In this document: positions 43,746 through 50,983 of the stretch, one piece after another
How positions within the stretch are numbered: position 1 is the stretch's first letter
How the letters are laid out: the number at the start of each line of letters is the position of its first letter
Assembly (NCBI RefSeq): GCF_000813325.1
Contig: NZ_BBQE01000009.1
DNA: 64,000 nt
Source of the DNA: Sulfurospirillum cavolei
Lineage (GTDB): Bacteria; Campylobacterota; Campylobacteria; Campylobacterales; Sulfurospirillaceae
Direction: 5' to 3' (one strand)
Position numbers and translations under genes: made by a program
The notes under the pieces: generated by a model
Database searches by the model: none
What the model saw: the letters and a program-made list of their open reading frames with translations, nothing else
What the model was told of the DNA's origin: nothing

Positions 43746-45016
43746 AGGGAAGCTCCTTTGGGAATAAGTCTTTTAATATGGGCTAAAGAGGCTATTTTTT
43801 GCAACATAGCGGCACTTTGAGCAATGGTGGCATTGTCGTAAGCACGTTGGGCTTCAAGCACTTCAATGTAGGTGGCTAACCCCTCTTTGTAACGCCCTTG
43901 GGTAATGGCAACGGTTTTGGAAAGCGCCTGTGCTGCCATTTGCTTAGCCTCAATGGTTGTATCTAATCGTTTTGTATCTAAAATGGCTTCATACAACTCT
44001 TGCCAAAGCGTTAATTCACGCGCTCGCAATGCTTCTTCTGCCACTAAAATACCGACTCTATCTTTTTCGATTTGATGGGAAATCCTCCCGCCGGTTAAAA
44101 GAGGAATGGAGGCTTTAATACCAATTTGATTGCTTGAATAAGAGGAGATGGAGGTATCACTACCCAAAGAACCCGCGAAAAGAATGGTGCCATAATTTTC
44201 TGCTTTGGATGATTCATAGAGTGATTGACTTTGCTTGATTTTAGCGCCTAAGGCTTCAAGTTCAGCGTTATACTCTTTGAGCATCTGTCGCCACTTGGTA
44301 TCGGGGAAAGAGGGTAACGTGGTGTGCGAAAGTGCTGTAAAATCATCTTCAATACGAATGTCCTGTTCTAAAAAGCCAGTGAGCATGCTCAGTAAATGGG
44401 TATATTTACGCTCTTCATTGCGACTGGTTTCCAGTAAATCTTTGGCGTCCAGCAACGAAGCATAAAAACGTTCGCTATCGGCTTCGGTTTTGAGTCCCAC
44501 AGTTTTCATTTGACGCGATTGATCGTAGAGTGCTTGGTAAAAGGCAAGAGAGAGGGCATTGGCCGTGTTGACGCGTTGAAGGTATGCCAACGAATAGTAC
44601 GCTTGCCAGACTTTTTCACCCAGCAATGCTTTGGCATTTTCATTCAGTGCTAAAGCAGACTCTGCATCTTGTTGTGCCGCATTTATGCGTTTTTGTGTAC
44701 GACCAAAATCCCACAACGTATAGGTCATCGTCACATCTAAATGCGTTGAAAAATGATCTCTGGTTACAAAATTGCCATTGTTTTGTGAAACGAGTGTTTT
44801 GGTGGGGTAATATTCTGCATTCACGCTAAGCTCAGGATAGGTGGCCGCTTTTGTGATGCCAAGCGTTTCATATGCCATGTTTAATTGATACAGCGCGAGT
44901 TTAGCATCGGGATGCGTTAAAAGCGTAGCATCAATCGCTTCTTGCAGTGAAAGTGTTTTTCCAAACAGCGTTTGCAGTGTCAAAAAGATTAAAATAACGG
45001 TTCGCAATAATGTCAT
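43742..45016 (-). CDS. TolC-family outer-membrane channel
   Basis: This 424-residue protein has a signal peptide (TLLRTVILIFLTLQTLFG) and two TolC helical repeats with family strings LSLQEAIDATLLTHPDAKLA and GIKASIPLLTGGRISHQIE. The start at 45016 has AGGAG eight bases upstream; a start six codons earlier is less well placed. It is the first gene of the exporter operon, and an FNR-type box lies 59-72 bases upstream. Confidence 0.9.
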   Translation of the reverse strand: MTLLRTVILIFLTLQTLFGKTLSLQEAIDATLLTHPDAKLALYQLNMAYETLGITKAATYPELSVNAEYYPTKTLVSQNNGNFVTRDHFSTHLDVTMTYTLWDFGRTQKRINAAQQDAESALALNENAKALLGEKVWQAYYSLAYLQRVNTANALSLAFYQALYDQSRQMKTVGLKTEADSERFYASLLDAKDLLETSRNEERKYTHLLSMLTGFLEQDIRIEDDFTALSHTTLPSFPDTKWRQMLKEYNAELEALGAKIKQSQSLYESSKAENYGTILFAGSLGSDTSISSYSSNQIGIKASIPLLTGGRISHQIEKDRVGILVAEEALRARELTLWQELYEAILDTKRLDTTIEAKQMAAQALSKTVAITQGRYKEGLATYIEVLEAQRAYDNATIAQSAAMLQKIASLAHIKRLIPKGASL

Positions 45017-45074
45017 TATAAGCTCTCCTATCATTTACTCTAAGGCATTATACATCATGCCATTTGTCCTTGAC

Positions 45075-45088
45075 TTGATATGAATCAA
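45075..45088. promoter_or_regulatory. FNR-type box upstream of the exporter operon
   Basis: TTGATATGAATCAA is a perfect TTGAT-N4-ATCAA dyad, the FNR consensus. It overlaps the last codon of the Crp/Fnr-family regulator gene and sits 59-72 bases before the TolC start. The same consensus precedes the regulator gene itself. Confidence 0.75.
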
Positions 45089-45744
45089 TTTTGCACAATG
45101 GTACGATAATAGGTTTGAAGAGCTTCTTTTTTTTGTAAAGTGATGATGTGTTTTGTGTCAATATGAATAAATCCTAAAGATTTAAATTTTGAAAGCATGC
45201 GTGAGAGTGTTTCGGGCGTTGTATTGAGGATGGAAGCTATTTCGATTTGTTTAAGTGTTTGAACAAGAGGTTCATGATCGAGTAAAAATTTTGCAACTTT
45301 CGCTTCTGTATTGATACTAATTTCATTATGAATGACATTTAAAAAAACTCTTTGTTTTTTTGTGAGAGATTTGATGATATAAAGGTTTAAGATAGGATTG
45401 TTGAGCATCTCTGTTTGAATAGGGGAAAAATTTATTTTAAGCACTTCTCCTTCAGTGACAAATTGAGCGGTGTTAGGATAAGGACTCTTGGCATATAAAG
45501 CGTAATCTCCAATGATTTCTCCAGGCTGTGTTAAAAAAAGAATGAAAATGTGGTTTGCTTTGGCGGTTGTTTGATACACTTTAAGCGTACCTTTTAGAAG
45601 AATGTAAAGATACTGTGGCCTTTCGCCTTCATAAAAAAGTATATCATCAGATGTATATTTTTTCAGCGTACAATATTTTTTTATTTTTTCAAGTTCAGTG
45701 CGATTGAGATGTGAGAAATAAGGAAGATTTTCAATACGAATCAT
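45085..45744 (-). CDS. Crp/Fnr-family transcriptional regulator
   Basis: This 219-residue protein has a cyclic-nucleotide-like sensor barrel (residues about 10-125), a dimer helix and a C-terminal winged helix whose recognition helix reads TTPETLSRMLSKF. The E..SR triplet is the one FNR uses to read TTGAT half-sites, which matches the two TTGAT-N4-ATCAA boxes next to it. The N-terminal four-cysteine iron-sulfur cluster of FNR is absent (one Cys near residue 25), so the signal is different. It probably regulates itself and the exporter operon downstream. Confidence 0.9.
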   Translation of the reverse strand: MIRIENLPYFSHLNRTELEKIKKYCTLKKYTSDDILFYEGERPQYLYILLKGTLKVYQTTAKANHIFILFLTQPGEIIGDYALYAKSPYPNTAQFVTEGEVLKINFSPIQTEMLNNPILNLYIIKSLTKKQRVFLNVIHNEISINTEAKVAKFLLDHEPLVQTLKQIEIASILNTTPETLSRMLSKFKSLGFIHIDTKHIITLQKKEALQTYYRTIVQN

Positions 45745-45920
45745 TGTAATTCTTTTTTGACGATGAATTTTTAAAAATATATAATTAAAGAATAGGGCAT
45801 GTCCTTGATAGATATCAAGATTTATACTACAAAATTTTTTTGTGTAAGCTCTGTTATCTTCCTTAAGCCTAACTCCTATACAATTTTAAATGTATTAATC
45901 CACTTCAAAAAGGAGAAAGC
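45745..45920. promoter_or_regulatory. Leader of the Crp/Fnr regulator gene with an FNR-type box
   Basis: TTGATAGATATCAA at 45805-45818 is a second perfect FNR-type dyad, 61-74 bases before the regulator start. The rest is AT-rich, with a ribosome site AAAAAGGAG at 45907-45915 serving the decayed frame that follows. Confidence 0.65.
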
Positions 45921-46006
45921 ATGACAAAAAAATTACTGTCACCCAGAAGGCAGTCACGAAAATGCATGGGTTCAAGGCTCAGAAGACTATCTCAGTTTGC
46001 CATCGT
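45921..46006 (+). pseudogene. Frameshifted gene remnant
   Basis: ATG 45921 has an excellent ribosome site (AAAAAGGAGAAAGC), but the frame soon looks random and stops. In the next frame, from 45940, a protein-like string reads HPEGSHENAWVQGSEDYLSL and then meets the pentapeptide fragment on the other strand. This is best explained as the 5' end of a gene with a frameshift and a lost remainder. The family was not recognised. Confidence 0.5.
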
Positions 46007-46186
46007 TCAGTCGATGCCTATTCTTTTGCATAAGGAAAATTGAACATCGCTTATTTTGGTATCGATGAGTTTCATCAGGTTTAGATTACAGTTTTCAAAA
46101 CGACATCTTATAAAGCGACATGATGAGAAAAGAGTCTCACTAAAGTTGCAAGAAACAAAGGTACAGTCGTCAAATGAAATTTTCTG
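46007..46186 (-). pseudogene. Pentapeptide-repeat protein fragment
   Basis: On the minus strand 59 codons read as Cys-containing pentapeptide repeats (FDDCTFVSCNFSETLF, then CRFIRCRFENCNL, then TKISDVQF) and end GID at a stop. An in-frame TAG lies immediately upstream (46187-46189) and no start codon exists before the repeats, so the N-terminal part is missing. Pentapeptide proteins of this kind (McbG/Qnr-like right-handed beta-helices) can protect DNA gyrase; here only a relic is left. Confidence 0.65.
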
Positions 46187-46236
46187 CTAATATATCCATT
46201 TTATCGGTGATACATAAAGAAGTCATCATTTGAAAC

Positions 46237-47340
46237 TTAGTTTGCGTGCGTAATTTCTCTGTAGAGTTTCATCGCTAATGCGACGGCTTCGCTTTTTGCT
46301 TGAAGGGAAGCACTTGGAAAAAATGCGGCAAGCCCTTCGGTATGGTTGGTTTCTAAAAACTCGAGCATCAGTGCATAACCGATGATAAATCCGTCTTTTT
46401 GTTCAAAATTTTCACGAAAGCGTTCTAGCAAAGTCCCTCTTGCATGTGCCCATTTAACGATAAATTTTTTGATACGCTCTTGATGCTTTTGAAGGGAATT
46501 TTGAATCTCTAAAATCTCTTTAAACGTGGTAAACGTGTTGATGATATTTAAAAAAAGACTGATGTTCGCCGATTGCATCTGCTCCGAAAAGGAGAGGTTT
46601 TTCAGCGCCAACGCGTCGATGACGTACGCTTCGATCTCTTCAAGGTCGCTTGATTGTTCGATAAAAAGCTTGAGACTCTCGGCGTTAATGTCGATGTTTT
46701 CAAACCCTTGTTTGGCAATGGTTTCCACGTAGTCGTGGATATCTCGTTTCAGTTGGCTAAATTCGTCGTCGGCAATTTCTAAAATGCTCGCAATACGTGA
46801 AAATTTTCTACGAAATTCCCGTGGAACGGCGATGTTAGATTTGTACCCGATGTCGTGTTCTATCTCCGCCCATGCGTGCTGCAAAATAGTACGTACCTGA
46901 ATTTCAAATTTGAGGTCTTTGTAGTTTTGGTACTCCCGAAGCGTGGCCCGCTCGTCGCTGATGGAGCAGATGATGTGGTAAGAGAGATACCCGAAGCGGT
47001 CGGGGTCTAGCATTTTCTTTTTGTCGATGGAATTTTCTTCGTCGATTTTGAACTCTTTGGAAAGAAGCGCTACGATTTTTTCGACGTCGATTTCGAAATA
47101 ACTGATGATGCGGCACCCCACGATGTCGGTAATGTCGCTTAGATTTTGGTATTTGTTTTTACCGTCGATTTTTTTGGAAAGGCTGTTTTTTTCTTTGACC
47201 CGATTTTCGATAGAGTGGTAGGAAATATGCTCTTGTCTCAGAAGCTCTTTGAGTAAAAGATGCATTTTATCGCTGAAACTTTCATAGTGTTTGAGGTCTT
47301 TTTCAAACTCGGAAATGAGGCGGTGTTTGTTGTTTTCCAA
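46237..47340 (-). CDS. RelA/SpoT-domain nucleotide pyrophosphokinase
   Basis: This 367-residue protein contains a RelA/SpoT synthetase domain: ENRVKEKNSLSKKI near residues 44-57 (ATP-binding), DIVGCRIISYF, DRFGYLSYHI near 118-127 and EIQVRTILQHAWAEIEHD near 148-165 (pyrophosphate transfer site). No HD hydrolase, TGS or ACT domain is present. The C-terminal half is helical and of unknown role. It would make (p)ppGpp or a related alarmone, beside the main SpoT/Rel expected elsewhere; some stand-alone members act as toxins that modify tRNA or make other nucleotides. It is 20 bp downstream of the HxlR gene. Confidence 0.85.
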   Translation of the reverse strand: MENNKHRLISEFEKDLKHYESFSDKMHLLLKELLRQEHISYHSIENRVKEKNSLSKKIDGKNKYQNLSDITDIVGCRIISYFEIDVEKIVALLSKEFKIDEENSIDKKKMLDPDRFGYLSYHIICSISDERATLREYQNYKDLKFEIQVRTILQHAWAEIEHDIGYKSNIAVPREFRRKFSRIASILEIADDEFSQLKRDIHDYVETIAKQGFENIDINAESLKLFIEQSSDLEEIEAYVIDALALKNLSFSEQMQSANISLFLNIINTFTTFKEILEIQNSLQKHQERIKKFIVKWAHARGTLLERFRENFEQKDGFIIGYALMLEFLETNHTEGLAAFFPSASLQAKSEAVALAMKLYREITHAN

Positions 47341-47360
47341 AGCGGTTCCTTATCGTCGTA

Positions 47361-47744
47361 TTAAAGCTCTTTGGTATCGGATAATTTAGCTTCGCACACA
47401 TTGTCTTGGCTAAACGATCCGCACTCTTTGACGTACTCGATGCCCCATTCGAACATTGCTTTGAGCACGGGGCGGAGTTTTTCTCCGACGGGCGTTAAGG
47501 AGTAAACGACGCGCGGAGGAATCTCGGCAAAAACGACGCGTTTGATCAATTTTTTTTCTTCCAAATCGCGCAGTTTAACCGTGAGCGTTTTTTGCGTGAT
47601 GTCGCGCACTTCCTCAAAAAGGTCTTTGTAACGTTTTTCACCTTCGAGTAAATGCCAGATGATTCCCAGTTTCCATTTGTCGTTGAAAATATCTTGGGCA
47701 ATAGCGACGGAGCAAACGTACTCCTTGCCGTTAACGCGGTACAT
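47361..47744 (-). CDS. HxlR-family transcriptional regulator
   Basis: This 127-residue regulator has the HxlR winged-helix core: a cysteine near the N-terminus (EYVCSVAIAQDIFNDKWKLG), IIWHLLEGEKRYKDL, ITQKTLTVKLRDLEEKKLIKR and SLTPVGEKL. Members of the family use this cysteine to sense quinones or reactive electrophiles. It is divergent to a quinone reductase and a nitroreductase, which are its likely targets, with a 9-bp-arm dyad in between. Confidence 0.9.
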   Translation of the reverse strand: MYRVNGKEYVCSVAIAQDIFNDKWKLGIIWHLLEGEKRYKDLFEEVRDITQKTLTVKLRDLEEKKLIKRVVFAEIPPRVVYSLTPVGEKLRPVLKAMFEWGIEYVKECGSFSQDNVCEAKLSDTKEL

Positions 47745-47805
47745 AGCATTCCTTTGGTAATCGTTTTGTTATTGTTATCGGAATTATAGCATAGTATAAA
47801 ATATT

Positions 47806-47837
47806 TATCCTTACATTACTAAAGTATCGTAAGGATA
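47806..47837. promoter_or_regulatory. Dyad operator in the HxlR/mdaB intergenic region
   Basis: Perfect arms TATCCTTAC (47806-47814) and GTAAGGATA (47829-47837) are separated by 14 bases, 62 bases from the HxlR start and 134 bases before mdaB. Its form and position fit an HxlR dimer site. A near-palindrome TTACATGTCA lies at about 47870. Confidence 0.6.
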
Positions 47838-47971
47838 TTTTAAGTGCAAGCTTTTTATACTTTTAGCGTTACATGTCAAAAAAAAGCACAAAGCGTTTGC
47901 CGAACAAAATTCGGCGTTAGCGTCATTGAGCAACGCAGAGTCTTTACCAAAATACCCTCAAAAGGAATACC

Positions 47972-48565
47972 GTGAAAAACGTACTCATCATCAACGGACA
48001 CCAATACTATCCGCATGTCGCGGAGGGAAAACTGACGCAAATCTTTATCGACACGGCGGCGGACTTTTTAAAAAGCCGAGGCTTTAACGTGAAGCATTCC
48101 AAAGCCCAAAGCGACTACGACGCGCTTGAAGAGGTTGAAAAATTTAAGTGGGCGGATTATTTCATTATTCAATATCCGGTCTATTGGATGGGCGTGCCGT
48201 GGATGATGAAAAAGTACATCGACGAAGTCTTCTCGGCAGGCGCGAATAACGGCATCTATGCCAATGACGGACGTAGCCGAAGCGATGCGAGCAAACGTTA
48301 CGGTAGCGGCGGCTTGATGCAAGGCAAACGCTATATGCTCTCCTTGACGTACAATTGTCCAACCACAGAATTTAGCGACAAAGAGGGCTTTTTTGACGGC
48401 TTGAGCTTGGATGAAGCCCATATAGCGACACACAAAACATGGCAGTTTTGCGGCGCGACACCGATGAAAACGTTTTCCGTTCACGATATTTTCAAAGGCG
48501 ATCTTAACATCGAAGCGGAGAAAAAACGACTGATGGAAGTGTTGAGCGAAAATTTTAAAGGATAA
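47972..48565 (+). CDS. mdaB: MdaB-like NADPH quinone reductase
   Basis: This 197-residue flavodoxin-fold protein opens KNVLIINGHQYYPHVAEGKL and contains DYFIIQYPVYWMGVPWMMKKYIDEVF and the flavin-contact string SLTYNCPTTEF, typical of MdaB/NQO-type quinone reductases. They reduce quinones by two electrons and protect against electrophile and oxidative stress. The start is GTG. It is followed by a nitroreductase after three bases and is probably repressed by the divergent HxlR regulator. Confidence 0.88.
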   Translation: MKNVLIINGHQYYPHVAEGKLTQIFIDTAADFLKSRGFNVKHSKAQSDYDALEEVEKFKWADYFIIQYPVYWMGVPWMMKKYIDEVFSAGANNGIYANDGRSRSDASKRYGSGGLMQGKRYMLSLTYNCPTTEFSDKEGFFDGLSLDEAHIATHKTWQFCGATPMKTFSVHDIFKGDLNIEAEKKRLMEVLSENFKG

Positions 48566-48568
48566 ATC

Positions 48569-49324
48569 ATGGAAAATGCGATGTTGAGTCTTTTACAAAA
48601 TCGAAAATCGATCCGCCATTTTACGGGTGAAGCCGTGAGCGAAGAGGATTTAGAGATTATCTTTAAAACCGCACAGCGCGCCCCTACGTCCATCAACGGA
48701 CAGCAAATTAGCCTTGTGTATACGCGCAACAAAGAGAAGCTTAAAACCATCGCAGAACTTTGCGGCGGACAAACGCACATCGCGGAAGCGGATGTTTTTG
48801 TAGGTGTCGTCATCGACTTTAATCGCACGAGTGCTATTGTAGAGAGCGTGGGGCGAAAACACGTCATCGAACAGAGTGCCGAGGGCATTGTGGTGGGCGC
48901 GATCGATGCGGGCATTATGCTAGAGCATCTTCAAAGTGCCGCAGGTGCGTTAGGATACGGCACAACGTGCATCGGAGCGGTACGCAAAAATTCGCCGGCG
49001 TTTACCAAGCTTTTTAACCTTCCTCAAAAAACCTTTTTAGCCTTAGGGTGTACCATCGGCGTACCGAGCGAGCGCGCCAAAAGTGCTCCTTTAAAACCGC
49101 GCGTCGCTCTCGATACGTTTGCCATGGAAGACGTGTATGACAGCGACAAAGTCAAAAAAGGCGCATTGGCGTACGAGCAGACGCTTAAAGCATTTCGCGA
49201 TAAAACCGGTAGCGGCTCGATGCCGACGTATGCCGAGATCACGACCAGTTACTATGCCGATGTTTACTACCGCAGTACCGCTAAAGACCTCGAAGCGCAA
49301 GGGTTTGCGTTTAAAGATGAGTAG
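48569..49324 (+). CDS. NfsA-type nitroreductase
   Basis: This 251-residue FMN enzyme has the nitroreductase opening LLQNRKSIRHFTGEAVSEEDLE, RAPTSINGQQISLVY, and the C-terminal NfsA/FRP features (LGCTIGVPSERAKSAPLKPR). It reduces nitro groups, quinones or flavins with NADPH. It follows mdaB by three bases, so the pair forms one inducible detoxification unit under the divergent regulator. Confidence 0.88.
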   Translation: MENAMLSLLQNRKSIRHFTGEAVSEEDLEIIFKTAQRAPTSINGQQISLVYTRNKEKLKTIAELCGGQTHIAEADVFVGVVIDFNRTSAIVESVGRKHVIEQSAEGIVVGAIDAGIMLEHLQSAAGALGYGTTCIGAVRKNSPAFTKLFNLPQKTFLALGCTIGVPSERAKSAPLKPRVALDTFAMEDVYDSDKVKKGALAYEQTLKAFRDKTGSGSMPTYAEITTSYYADVYYRSTAKDLEAQGFAFKDE

Positions 49325-49366
49325 GCTTGTATAGAGAGATATGCCAGTATCTCCTCCCGTCTTCTA

Positions 49367-49410
49367 TTTGATATATTTTTTATATTATATGATATAATTT
49401 ATATATCAAA
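49367..49410. promoter_or_regulatory. Dyad operator and promoter of the winged-helix/nucleotidyltransferase module
   Basis: Perfect 10-bp arms TTTGATATAT (49367-49376) and ATATATCAAA (49401-49410) enclose 24 bases containing a TATAAT at 49393-49398. The right arm abuts the ribosome site. An autorepressor binding here would block transcription. Confidence 0.65.
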
Positions 49411-49422
49411 AAGGAGATGCTT

Positions 49423-49752
49423 ATGTTAGAAGTGCTCTTAGGTACACAAAATCGCGAATTGACATTGCAGTATCTTTTAGTGTTTAAAGAAGGCTATGCC
49501 AGAGAGATTGCAAGTTATTTTGATGCACCTTTACCCTCCATACAAAATCAACTCAAAAACTTTGAAAATGCGGGACTCGCACTCAGTAAAATGCACGGCA
49601 AAACACGCGTCTACTCTCTCAATCCCCGATACGCTTTTTTAGAAGAAGTCACCGCGCTATTAAATAAAGCACGAGCATACTATAAACCAGAGCTCAAAGA
49701 GAAGTTTGAGCTTCAAAGAAAACGTCCAAGACGTGTCGAGAAGCCTTTATGA
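49423..49752 (+). CDS. Winged-helix regulator of a nucleotidyltransferase pair
   Basis: This 109-residue protein has a winged-helix domain (LTLQYLLVFKEGYAREIASYF, SIQNQLKNFENAGLALSK, TRVYSLNPRYAFLEEV), with a basic tail KRPRRVEK. It resembles ArsR/MarR-like regulators that accompany nucleotidyltransferase genes. The start at 49423 lies six bases after AAGGAG; an ATG directly after the motif is too close. It overlaps the next gene by four bases (ATGA), an antitoxin-toxin-like arrangement. Confidence 0.78.
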   Translation: MLEVLLGTQNRELTLQYLLVFKEGYAREIASYFDAPLPSIQNQLKNFENAGLALSKMHGKTRVYSLNPRYAFLEEVTALLNKARAYYKPELKEKFELQRKRPRRVEKPL

Positions 49753-50291
49753 AAACATCTGTTAAAGATATGAGCATGCAAGAACTGGACGGTTTTATAT
49801 GCGATGCACTGAAAGACAAAGGCATTCATGTCGTACTCTCAGGTGGTTCATGTGTGCAAATCTACAGCAGAGGCGAATACACTTCTTATGACCTTGATCT
49901 CATCAACCAATATAACGAACAGTTCAAAAAAATCCAAGCGACGATGGAAGAGTTGGGATTTAAAGAACACAATCGCTACTTTACCCATGCGGATACGCCG
50001 CTTTTTATAGAGTTTCCCTCCGGTCCTTTAGGCGTGGGAGATGCACCTGTGGAAGAGATCGCCGAGATAGATACGGAAGCGGGCGTTTTGAGATTATTGA
50101 CACCGACGGATTGCATTAAAGATAGGCTGGCAGCGTACTATCATTGGGATGATGAACAGTGCTTGCAACAGGCTATTTGGGTCGCACAACAAAATAATTT
50201 CGATAGGGATTCGGTCAAACAATGGTCGTTCAAAGAAGGCATGGAAGAGAAATTTTTGGTTTTTGAGAAGAGTGTGTTGCAAGTTTTATAA
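49749..50291 (+). CDS. Nucleotidyltransferase-fold protein
   Basis: This 180-residue protein has the nucleotidyltransferase signature LSGGSCVQIYSRGEYTSYDLDLI near residues 30-53 (GGS followed by paired acidic DLD), and a helical tail with PTDCIKDRLAAYYHWDDEQ, as in AbiEii/MNT-like and DUF6036-type proteins. Such enzymes can add nucleotides to tRNA or to partner proteins. With the upstream winged-helix gene it forms a coupled pair that looks like a toxin-antitoxin or regulatory module. Confidence 0.78.
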   Translation: MKTSVKDMSMQELDGFICDALKDKGIHVVLSGGSCVQIYSRGEYTSYDLDLINQYNEQFKKIQATMEELGFKEHNRYFTHADTPLFIEFPSGPLGVGDAPVEEIAEIDTEAGVLRLLTPTDCIKDRLAAYYHWDDEQCLQQAIWVAQQNNFDRDSVKQWSFKEGMEEKFLVFEKSVLQVL

Positions 50292-50363
50292 AATATAATA
50301 ATTGTGACATGTTTTTTAAAGCCAGATTTTTTGATAGAAATAAAAAATAATAGGAGAATAATT

Positions 50364-50897
50364 ATGCCATCAAGACAACAAGCTCGTATAGGTTCAGCAA
50401 GTAAAAACGATTTACGAATTGCCCTGTATTATGAAACAGCATTTAATGTACTTTATGAATCTCCTAAATATCAAGACGAAATAGTTTTACCTGCATTGTT
50501 TATGGCACGACAGTTTTTAGAACTTGGACTTAAATATAACATTAGATTATTAAAAGATATTTCCAAGTCAAGTAATTTAGTCAGTTGTTTAGATAATACT
50601 CATGATTTAAAAAGACTTCACAGTGCCTTTGTAGAACATTATACTTTGGCGAAAAAAAATAAAAATTTAACAAAATTAGAAGATGAAAAGTATTTAAACA
50701 ATTTAAAACGTTTCGTTGATCATATTGTAGTGATCGACCATAAATCTATGGGAGCTAGATATTCACATGATAAGGATGGCAATAAAATGATTGATTCTAA
50801 AGCAGAATATGATTTATCAATCATTAAAAGTTTGCTTGAAGACATGAGTAGCTTTTTTAGTGCAATTGAAAATATTGTCATAGGTATTCCAGAATAG
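50364..50897 (+). CDS. Helical protein, possibly HEPN-like
   Basis: This 177-residue protein is AT-rich and helical. The string LPALFMARQFLELGLKYNIRLL resembles the first part of a HEPN domain, but the RX4-6H catalytic motif was not found, so the assignment is tentative. The start at 50364 (ATGCCA) has AGGAG seven bases upstream. It follows the nucleotidyltransferase by 72 bp and might belong with it, as HEPN and MNT proteins often pair, or be a separate acquired gene. Confidence 0.5.
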   Translation: MPSRQQARIGSASKNDLRIALYYETAFNVLYESPKYQDEIVLPALFMARQFLELGLKYNIRLLKDISKSSNLVSCLDNTHDLKRLHSAFVEHYTLAKKNKNLTKLEDEKYLNNLKRFVDHIVVIDHKSMGARYSHDKDGNKMIDSKAEYDLSIIKSLLEDMSSFFSAIENIVIGIPE

Positions 50898-50983
50898 CTT
50901 GTAATTTTATTTATATGTAAAGTATTGCATTTCCGCTAAAATACTTCTCCAAAAATCTTTACATGTAAAACAAAAAAAGAGAA

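Noticed and set aside
40332..46064. Twelve-base near-direct repeat (ATTTGGGTATCG and ATTTTGGTATCG) at both ends of the exporter segment
   Set aside because: One mismatch and a short length over 5.7 kb; the second copy lies inside the pentapeptide coding frame, so chance cannot be excluded. No transposase is present.
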